From Lacticaseibacillus absianus (GTDB taxonomy: Bacteria; Bacillota; Bacilli; Lactobacillales; Lactobacillaceae), in contig NZ_JABEKX010000003.1 of NCBI RefSeq assembly GCF_013407595.1, positions 1-64,000 on the forward strand: 64,000 bases of DNA, written 5' to 3'. Positions 57,682 to 64,000 of this stretch are shown piece by piece. A model generated the notes under the pieces. That model searched no databases and was not told the DNA's origin. It worked only from the letters and a program-made list of their open reading frames with translations. How positions within the stretch are numbered: the first letter of the stretch is position 1; the number at the start of each line of letters is the position of its first letter. The translations under genes were made by a program, and so were the position numbers.

Positions 57682-59172
57682 TTGGCAGATCGACCAATTC
57701 GGGTGCGCTATGCACCAAGTCCGACTGGGCACCTACACATCGGGAACGCACGGACGGCACTATTCAACTACCTTTTTGCACGGCACAACAACGGGACCAT
57801 GGTGCTTCGGATCGAAGATACGGACACCAAGCGGAACATTGCGGACGGCGAAAAGAGTCAGATCGAGAACCTGCACTGGCTGGGGATCGACTGGGATGAA
57901 GGCCCGGATGTCGGCGGCGACTTCGGCCCGTACCGTCAGTCCGAACGCAAGGACATCTACTTGAGGTACATTGACCAGCTCGTGGCGGAAGGTAAGGCTT
58001 ACGAGTCTTACAAGACCGAAGAAGAGCTGCAGGCGGACCGCGAAGCCCAGCAGGCGAACCACGAGATGCCGCACTATGTCTACGAGTACGAAGGTCTGAG
58101 TGAAGCGGACAAGCAGGCGAAGATCGCCGAAGCCAAGGCCAAGGGGCTGACCCCGGTCATTCGCTTCCACATTCCGGCAGACAAGACTTACGCGTGGAAC
58201 GATATCGTCAAGGGCGACATCTCTATCGATGGCAACACCATCGGCGGTGATTTTGTCATCATGAAGCGCGACGGTATGCCGACGTACAACTTCGCCGTTG
58301 TCATCGACGACCACCTGATGCAGATCAGCCACGTGCTGCGCGGGGATGACCATATCGCGAACACCCCGAAGCAGATGGCGATCTACGACGCACTCGGTTG
58401 GGACGCTCCGGTATTCGGTCACATGACGCTGATCATCAACGGCGCAACGGGCAAGAAGCTCTCCAAGCGCGATGAGTCCGTTCTGCAGTTCATCGAGCAG
58501 TACCGCGAACTCGGCTACCTGCCGAACGCAATGTTCAACTTCATCACGTTGCTCGGCTGGTCGCCGAAGGGTGAAGATGAGATCTTTACCAAAAAGGAGT
58601 TCATCAAGCTCTTCGATGAGCACCGCCTGAGCAAGTCCCCGGCGCGTTTCGACCAGAAGAAACTCGAATGGGTCAACAACCAGTACGTCAAGAAGACCGA
58701 CAGCTCCGAGCTGTCCGCCTTGGCGCTGGCTAACCTGATCGAGGCCGGGCGCATCGCCAAGGATCCGAAGCCGGAGACCATCGAGTGGGCCCGGCAGATG
58801 ACGAGTCTCTACATCCCGCAGATGAGCTACACCGCACAGATCACCGAGATGTCCGAGATCTTCTTCGACGAGCGGCCGACGCTGACGGAAGACGAGCTGA
58901 AGGAATTGGCGGACGACAATGCGTTGCCAGTGATCCAAGCGGTCAGCGCGAAGTTACACGCGCTGGACACCTTCGCCGCCTACTTCATCAACCAGGCCGT
59001 CAACGACGTGCGGCTGGAATCTGGCGTCAAGGGCCGCAAGCTCTACATGCCGATCCGGATCGCGACGACGCGGCACATGCACGGGCCGCAGCTGGCTGAG
59101 ACGGTTGAGCTGATGGGCCGCGACAAGGTCCTGGCCAATATCGACCAGACCATCGCCGAGATGACCAAATAA
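57682..59172 (+). CDS. gltX: Glutamyl-tRNA synthetase
   Basis: 496 residues, class I synthetase. [14 protein letters not shown] carries the HIGH motif near residue 16, KKLSKRDES the KMSKS-type loop near 257, and the C-terminal anticodon-binding helical domain is full length. In this group GltX charges both tRNA-Glu and tRNA-Gln, with Gln formed by GatCAB. The start is TTG 57682 ([16 protein letters not shown]), 7 nt after GGAGGCG; a longer frame from 57601 includes the promoter. Confidence 0.96.
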   Translation: MADRPIRVRYAPSPTGHLHIGNARTALFNYLFARHNNGTMVLRIEDTDTKRNIADGEKSQIENLHWLGIDWDEGPDVGGDFGPYRQSERKDIYLRYIDQLVAEGKAYESYKTEEELQADREAQQANHEMPHYVYEYEGLSEADKQAKIAEAKAKGLTPVIRFHIPADKTYAWNDIVKGDISIDGNTIGGDFVIMKRDGMPTYNFAVVIDDHLMQISHVLRGDDHIANTPKQMAIYDALGWDAPVFGHMTLIINGATGKKLSKRDESVLQFIEQYRELGYLPNAMFNFITLLGWSPKGEDEIFTKKEFIKLFDEHRLSKSPARFDQKKLEWVNNQYVKKTDSSELSALALANLIEAGRIAKDPKPETIEWARQMTSLYIPQMSYTAQITEMSEIFFDERPTLTEDELKELADDNALPVIQAVSAKLHALDTFAAYFINQAVNDVRLESGVKGRKLYMPIRIATTRHMHGPQLAETVELMGRDKVLANIDQTIAEMTK

Positions 59173-59187
59173 GCAACACGAGGGACT

Positions 59188-59266
59188 GGGCCATAATGTG
59201 GGCTTAGCCCAGCGTGTCAGAGCGGCCCTCAGCAACCCGAACTTAGGTTGCTGAGGGCCGCTTTTG
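59188..59266 (+). repeat. Composite hairpin with CGAACTTA loop, copy 2, ending gltX
   Basis: First a CTGGGC (about 59188) with GCCCAG (about 59206-59211) stem, which includes TTAGCCCAG, then a perfect 17-pair hairpin AGCGGCCCTCAGCAACC (59221-59237) with GGTTGCTGAGGGCCGCT (59246-59262), loop CGAACTTA, then TTTTG. The second hairpin is a good terminator for gltX. The block order and the loop repeat those of the element at 57392-57500. Confidence 0.85.
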
Positions 59267-59545
59267 TGCGGCTTGCGCTGCCCGTTCGAACGCAGCAAGT
59301 GACAGGCAGATTGCGTTAGGATGCCGAACTGCGGCCTTCGTGATCGCCGGACAGAAGCACGGGCGTTGCGTGATGCGCGTCACGTTCTGGCATCGTCGCG
59401 CCACCAGCGGTGTGTCACACCCCTTTTTTGGTTGCCAAGGCGGGGACGCGCGGGCATGCGCTTCGCAGCTCGACGACACCAGAGCGGTGCGAGGCGGGCA
59501 GCGGCCGGACCGAACCTCGGTTGGGCAATCTCGCTGCGAAATTGG
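59267..59545 (+). other. Non-coding stretch before the permease gene, with a small terminator-like hairpin
   Basis: About 280 nt with no convincing gene. CGTGA-TGCGCG-TCACG (about 59369-59384) and GGTGT-GTC-ACACC followed by CCTTTTTT (59409-59429) look like RNA structures; the second could terminate a transcript started upstream. No T-box or riboswitch signature for an amino acid was found. Confidence 0.45.
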
Positions 59546-59551
59546 TATGCT
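59543..59551 (+). promoter_or_regulatory. Permease promoter (extended -10)
   Basis: TGG-TATGCT (TATGCT 59546-59551), about 8 nt before the ribosome site region; the -35 is poor. Confidence 0.55.
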
Positions 59552-59573
59552 GAGGGGGAAAGGGGCTGAGAAG

Positions 59574-60845
59574 ATGGCACAGACGAAGCACACGATGAGT
59601 TTTGCTAGCGTGCTCTTGCTGGGGATCAACGGGGTGATCGGCTCGGGGATCTTCCTGCTGCCGGGGACGCTGGTCAAGGATGCCGGTTGGCACAGCGTGA
59701 CCGCGATCGTCGGCGCGGGCCTTGCGACGACACTGATCGCGCTGTGTTATGCGGTGCTGGCGTCGCGGATCGACGACGACGGCGGGGCTTGGGTCTATGC
59801 AGACCGGGCGTTCGGCCCGCTGGCGGGGTTCATGACGGGCTGGTTTAGCTGGTTCTTGGGCGTGATCACGATCGCAGCCGAGCTGGCGGCGTTTTTGACG
59901 ACGCTGGGCGGGCTGGTCCCGCTGGCCCAGACACGGTGGGGCTACACCGTGATCGCCTTGGTGATCCTTGGGGGCCTGACGGTGGTCAACGGCATGGGTG
60001 GTTCGGCGGCCACCGGCTTGGATGACTTCGCCAGTGCGATCAAGGTCGCGCTGCTACTGGCCGTTGTGCTGGTCGGGGGCTGGGCGACCTTACACCTTTG
60101 GGGGCCGGTGGCACTGCCGGTACCGACCGGCGGCGGCTTGCGGCCAGCGTTTGTCACCGCGTTTTATATGTTCACCGGCTTCTCCTTCCTGCCGATCGCG
60201 GCACAGCAGATGCGGGATCCAGCCCGGACGCTGCCACGCGCCTTGCTGATCGTGATGGTCGTCGTCACGCTCGGGTACGCGCTGGTCCAGACCGTTGTGA
60301 TCGGGCTGCTCGGGGCGAAGGTCACTGCAACGGCGTTACCAGTTGCGGCGAGCCTGGCAGCGGTGATCGGGCCGGTCGGCCGAACAGTGGTGCTTCTGGG
60401 GATGCTGGTCTCGATCCTGGGGGTCGCGATCGCCGTGGCCTTCGATACGCCGATTGCGATGGCGTCTCTGGCGACAGAAAAGCAACTGCTGCCATCGGCA
60501 TTCGGCCGCACGAACCGCCATGGCGCACCGATCGTCGCGATCTGCCTGACGATGGGCGTCGCCGCAGTGCTCGTGGTGAGCGGAAGTTACCTCTTCTTGG
60601 TCAAGCTGATCGTGCTCAGCTCGTTTGCCCAGTACGTGATGACGATCCTGGCGATGTTGAAGCTGCGGCGTGACCCTGCGTTGCCTCAGGGGATGCGCCT
60701 ACCCGGGGGTTGGCTCATCCCCTTGGTCGCGCTGGGCGTGATCGCCGCGCTGGCGACCAGCTTCAGCCCGCTAACTTGGGCGATCGGCGCCGCGATGGCC
60801 GGACTGGGCGGGCTGGTCTACTGGCGTGATCGCCGACAGCGGTGA
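59574..60845 (+). CDS. APC-superfamily amino acid permease
   Basis: 423 residues, about twelve membrane segments. LGINGVIGSGIFLLPG in TM1 is the amino-acid-binding GSGIF motif of APC transporters. The specificity cannot be read from the sequence. ATG 59574 after AAAGGGG; the longer frame upstream lacks coding character. With recQ it lies between gltX and cysS, which are usually neighbours. Confidence 0.9.
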   Translation: MAQTKHTMSFASVLLLGINGVIGSGIFLLPGTLVKDAGWHSVTAIVGAGLATTLIALCYAVLASRIDDDGGAWVYADRAFGPLAGFMTGWFSWFLGVITIAAELAAFLTTLGGLVPLAQTRWGYTVIALVILGGLTVVNGMGGSAATGLDDFASAIKVALLLAVVLVGGWATLHLWGPVALPVPTGGGLRPAFVTAFYMFTGFSFLPIAAQQMRDPARTLPRALLIVMVVVTLGYALVQTVVIGLLGAKVTATALPVAASLAAVIGPVGRTVVLLGMLVSILGVAIAVAFDTPIAMASLATEKQLLPSAFGRTNRHGAPIVAICLTMGVAAVLVVSGSYLFLVKLIVLSSFAQYVMTILAMLKLRRDPALPQGMRLPGGWLIPLVALGVIAALATSFSPLTWAIGAAMAGLGGLVYWRDRRQR

Positions 60846-60859
60846 GCGGGTCAGCGTAA

Positions 60860-60888
60860 TTTACACCGTGGGCCTAAACGCGTAGAAT
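60860..60888 (+). promoter_or_regulatory. recQ promoter
   Basis: -35 TTTACA (60860-60865), 17-bp spacer, -10 TAGAAT (60883-60888), just downstream of the permease stop. Confidence 0.8.
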
Positions 60889-60914
60889 GGATAGATACGA
60901 AATGGGGGAGACGC

Positions 60915-62693
60915 ATGGACACGGCACTGGCGATCTTGAAGGACAAATTCGGCTACGATGCATTCCGCCCGGGGCAGGATCAGGCGATCACGCGCGTTCT
61001 GGCGGGCGAGAACACCTTGGTGATCATGCCGACCGGTGGCGGGAAGTCACTGTGTTACCAGATCCCGGCGCTGGTCCTCCCGGGGCTGACGGTGGTGGTC
61101 TCACCGCTGATCGCCTTGATGAAGGACCAGGTCGATGCGTTGAACGAAAACGGCATCCCGGCCACCTTCATCAACAGCACGATCGGCTACAACGAGGCCG
61201 ATTACCGGCTGGCAGAGGCGGCGCGCGGCGACGTCAAGTTGCTGTACGTGGCACCTGAGCGCATGGAAATGCCGGAGTTCCAGCGGGCGCTAGCCCAGTT
61301 AGACATCAGCTTGCTGGCGGTCGACGAAGCCCACTGCATCTCGCAGTGGGGTCACGATTTTCGCCCGAGTTACCTCGCTTTGGCGCAGGTCGCCGCGGAC
61401 TTGCCGTCGCATCCGACGGTCGTCGCGCTGACGGCGACCGCCACGGCGCGGGTCGCAGACGACATCTCGCAGCGCCTGGCGATCCCACAGACTGGGCGGA
61501 TCAACACCGGGTTCGCGCGACCGAATCTCAGCTTCAAGGTGGTCAAGGATCAGGACAAAGACGCCTACCTTCTGGACTACCTGCGGCTGAATCCCGACGC
61601 CAGCGGGATCGTCTACTGCGCCACGCGCAAGGAAGTCGAGCGGCTGTACACGCTGTTAGACCGCCAAGACATCGAAGTGGCCAAGTACCACGCGGGGCTG
61701 ACCGAAGCCCAGCGCTCGGCCAGCCAGGAGGACTTCTTGTTCGACCGCAAACCGGTGATGGTCGCGACCAATGCGTTCGGGATGGGGATCGACAAGAGCA
61801 ACGTGCGCTTCGTGATCCACGCGCAGGTGCCAGGCGACTTGGAGTCTTACTACCAGGAGGCCGGGCGCGCTGGGCGAGACGGTCTGCCCTCCGAAGCGAT
61901 CCTGTTGTTCGCGCCGGCCGACTTGCAGATCCGGCGCTTCTTCATCGACCAAAGCGACGGCGATGACGATTACCGCCAAAGCGAGTACCAAAAGCTACAG
62001 ACGATGAACCAGTACGCCAACACCGGCGATTGCCTTCAGCAGTTCATCCTGCGCTACTTCGGCCAAGCGTCTGAGCCGTGCGGGCGGTGCTCCAACTGCC
62101 TAGACGAGCGCGCCAGCATCGACGTCACCGTCGACGCGCAGAAGGTGCTGTCGTGTGTCTACCGGATGCACGAGCGCTTCGGCAAGGGGCTGATCGCCGA
62201 CGTGCTGGCCGGTGCGAACACGCAGCGCGTGCGCGACATGCACTTCGATGCGCTGAGCACCTATGGGCTGATGCGGCAGATGACCAAAAAAGACATCGGC
62301 GGCTTCATCGATTTTCTGACCGCCGGTGGTTACCTCGAGGCGATCGGGGGTCAGTATCCCACGCTCCATGTGACCCAGCTTGGGGCGGCGGTGCTGCGCG
62401 GTGAGTCCCCGGTGACGCGCAAGCAAGCCGTGCGCGCGACCCGCACGCAGCCGGTGGACGATGCGCTGTTCCAAACGCTGCGCCAACTGCGGCGTGAGCT
62501 GGCCGAGCAGCAAGGGGTGCCGCCGTATGTGATCTTCTCCGATCAGACGCTGCGCGACCTGTGCGCCGTGCAACCGACCAGCGAACTCGAAATGCTGAGC
62601 GTTAAGGGGATCGGGCAGGCCAAGTTCGAGAAGTACGGCCAGCGCTTCTTGGCCGCCTTGGCGACCGCACTGGCGGCGCAGGCCGACGAGTAG
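60915..62693 (+). CDS. recQ: ATP-dependent DNA helicase RecQ
   Basis: 592 residues, full-length RecQ. Q motif FRPGQDQAI near 17-25, Walker A MPTGGGKS (Lys44), DEAH box near 137, motif [12 protein letters not shown], a zinc-binding region with Cys in GDC and CGRCSNC (near 370-392), winged helix (RQC), and a C-terminal HRDC domain (about 515-590). 3'-5' helicase for recombination and fork repair. GGGGGAG before the ATG. Confidence 0.96.
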   Translation: MDTALAILKDKFGYDAFRPGQDQAITRVLAGENTLVIMPTGGGKSLCYQIPALVLPGLTVVVSPLIALMKDQVDALNENGIPATFINSTIGYNEADYRLAEAARGDVKLLYVAPERMEMPEFQRALAQLDISLLAVDEAHCISQWGHDFRPSYLALAQVAADLPSHPTVVALTATATARVADDISQRLAIPQTGRINTGFARPNLSFKVVKDQDKDAYLLDYLRLNPDASGIVYCATRKEVERLYTLLDRQDIEVAKYHAGLTEAQRSASQEDFLFDRKPVMVATNAFGMGIDKSNVRFVIHAQVPGDLESYYQEAGRAGRDGLPSEAILLFAPADLQIRRFFIDQSDGDDDYRQSEYQKLQTMNQYANTGDCLQQFILRYFGQASEPCGRCSNCLDERASIDVTVDAQKVLSCVYRMHERFGKGLIADVLAGANTQRVRDMHFDALSTYGLMRQMTKKDIGGFIDFLTAGGYLEAIGGQYPTLHVTQLGAAVLRGESPVTRKQAVRATRTQPVDDALFQTLRQLRRELAEQQGVPPYVIFSDQTLRDLCAVQPTSELEMLSVKGIGQAKFEKYGQRFLAALATALAAQADE

Positions 62694-62817
62694 CTGGCCG
62701 AGTGGCCTGACGATGGGGGACCGCGCACTAGAATGTCCGGTGAGACCGCCGGTAGACCCAGGCGCCAACGCCGCCCTCGCCCCCGGGGTTTTGCTTTCAT
62801 GGTGCGGGTTTTTCGGG

Positions 62818-62823
62818 TATGAT
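62818..62823 (+). promoter_or_regulatory. Possible cysS promoter -10
   Basis: TATGAT at 62818-62823, with TTTCAT 17 bp upstream (62795-62800) as a weak -35. The gap 62694-62817 otherwise holds a GGCG-CCAA-CGCC hairpin and GC-rich sequence. Confidence 0.5.
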
Positions 62824-62855
62824 ACGAATGAGACTTGCGAAAGGACGGTATGCGT

Positions 62856-64000
62856 ATGCTCCAAATCTATAACACGTTGACGCGCACGAAGGAGGACTTC
62901 CATCCGATCACGCCTGGCGAGGTGAAGATGTATGTCTGTGGCCCGACCGTCTACAACTACATCCATATCGGCAACGCCCGCTCCGCCATCGCGTTCGATA
63001 CGATCCGCCGCTACTTGGAGTACCGCGGGTATAACGTGGATTACGTCTCCAACTTCACGGATGTCGACGATAAGATCATCAACGGCGCTAAGGCGACTGG
63101 TGAGGCCCCGCTGGCCTTGGCTCAACGCTTCATCGACGCGTTCATGGCGGACACCGGCAAGCTGAACATCGAACCGGCGACGGCCCACCCGCGCGCGAGC
63201 GAGATGATCCCGGAGATCATTGCGTTCATCCAGGTCCTGATCGACAAGGGCTACGCGTACGCGGTGGACGGCGACGTCTACTACCGGGCGCGGAAGTTCA
63301 AACACTACGGGGCGCTTGCGAATAAGAACATCGATGAGCTCGAGCAGGGCGCCTCCCAGCACACCGCGACAGCCGAGACCGCGCGCAAGGAGGATCCAAT
63401 CGATTTTGCCTTGTGGAAAGGGGCTAAGCCGGAAGAGATCAGCTGGCCGTCACCTTGGGGCGCTGGCCGCCCGGGATGGCACATCGAGTGCTCGGTGATG
63501 TCGACCACGCTGCTTGGCGCGACGATCGATATTCATGGCGGTGGGCAGGATCTCGAATTCCCACACCACCAAAACGAGATCGCGCAAAGCGAGGCGGCTA
63601 CCGGGCAGAAGTTCGTCAACTACTGGATGCACAACGGCTTCGTGACCATCGGTGATGACGATGAGAAGATGAGCAAGTCGTTGGGCAACTTCATCACGGT
63701 GCACGACATCGTGAAGACCGTCGACCCACAAACGCTTCGCTTCTTGATGGCGTCGACCCAGTACCGCAAGCCGATCCGCTATTCCGAAAGTGGCCTGAAA
63801 GAGGCGGCGCGGAACCTCGAGAAGCTACGCATCGCCCGTGACAGCGTGGCCTACCGCCAAGCCACCGCGGCGGCTGGCGGTGATCCGGCGATCACCGCCC
63901 AAGTGATGGCCCTGAAGGAGGCGTTCACCACTGCGATGGACGATGACTTCAACGTCCAAAACGGTCTGGCCGCCTTGTACGAGCTGACTAAGCTGATGAA
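62856..64000 (+). CDS. cysS: Cysteinyl-tRNA synthetase (3' end outside window)
   Basis: About 381 codons are visible and the frame is open at the window end. Class I synthetase: zinc Cys in [10 protein letters not shown] (near 28), HIGH motif IHIGNAR near 38, PGWHIECS and HHQNEIAQ for the zinc and cysteine site, and KMSKS motif EKMSKSLGN near 268. Start taken as ATG 62856 ([15 protein letters not shown]), about 10 nt after AAGGA; an ATG 6 nt upstream is possible but sits too close to that site. Confidence 0.95.
   Translation, partial: MLQIYNTLTRTKEDFHPITPGEVKMYVCGPTVYNYIHIGNARSAIAFDTIRRYLEYRGYNVDYVSNFTDVDDKIINGAKATGEAPLALAQRFIDAFMADTGKLNIEPATAHPRASEMIPEIIAFIQVLIDKGYAYAVDGDVYYRARKFKHYGALANKNIDELEQGASQHTATAETARKEDPIDFALWKGAKPEEISWPSPWGAGRPGWHIECSVMSTTLLGATIDIHGGGQDLEFPHHQNEIAQSEAATGQKFVNYWMHNGFVTIGDDDEKMSKSLGNFITVHDIVKTVDPQTLRFLMASTQYRKPIRYSESGLKEAARNLEKLRIARDSVAYRQATAAAGGDPAITAQVMALKEAFTTAMDDDFNVQNGLAALYELTKLM

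Noticed and set aside
62100-63362. 420-residue frame antisense to recQ and cysS
   Set aside because: Spans the recQ end, the intergenic promoter and cysS; composition is that of a shadow frame.

Overview
The window comes from a GC-rich member of the Lactobacillaceae (Firmicutes). Evidence: ctsR sits directly next to clpC with no mcsA/mcsB between them; RpoB and ribosomal protein sequences are of lactic-acid-bacterial type; ecfA1-ecfA2-ecfT-truA lies between rplQ and rplM; there is a PepC aminopeptidase; a dUTPase carries the insert common in this order; and three leader/trailer RNAs of Firmicutes type are present. Third codon positions are visibly rich in G and C (no figure computed). A Lacticaseibacillus-like genus is plausible but not proven here.

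Layout. 1-930: end of an rRNA operon (5S 3' part) followed by nine tRNA genes and a terminator. 930-11680: CtsR-controlled ctsR-clpC, then rpoB-rpoC behind a structured leader that contains an intrinsic terminator. 11694-12158 (minus): short prepilin-peptidase-like protein. 12200-15560: str operon (rpsL-rpsG-fusA). 15678-16226 (minus): nicotinamidase-like hydrolase. 16390-30770: the S10-spc-alpha superoperon, from rpsJ to rplQ, including secY, adk, infA, rpmJ and rpoA, ending in a structured 3' RNA that fits the L17 downstream element. 30911-36970: a small unknown gene, the ECF transporter module, truA, an MFS exporter and rplM-rpsI. 37000-53800: a metabolic and cell-wall stretch holding a glutamate-cysteine ligase homologue, a secreted GH73-LysM hydrolase behind a WalR-like box, a TPP-riboswitch thi operon, an alpha-mannosidase, proline T-box proBA, two DUF2187-like genes, a CsbD-like gene, a homoserine-kinase-like gene divergent from a phosphoglycerate mutase, and pepC. 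53859-64000: a GNAT protein, dut-radA-PIN/TRAM protein, gltX, an APC permease, recQ and the start of cysS (cut by the window end).

Most of the window is core translation and transcription machinery with standard gene order. The unusual material is in the non-coding parts: (i) an almost fully paired rod of about 108 nt between infA and rpmJ; (ii) two related composite hairpins sharing the loop CGAACTTA after the PIN/TRAM gene and after gltX; (iii) a terminator inside the rpoB leader; (iv) a proline T-box whose likely specifier CCG matches the tRNA-Pro(CGG) encoded at the start of the window; (v) a shared TATCANNNGTGC string at the start regions of the rpoB, rpsL and rpsJ transcripts; and (vi) paired CCACG/CGTGG hairpins in the S10 leader.

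Several start codons were moved from the longest-ORF position on Shine-Dalgarno (SD) evidence; these are stated in the entries. Promoter calls are by eye against TTGACA/TATAAT and are less certain than the genes.
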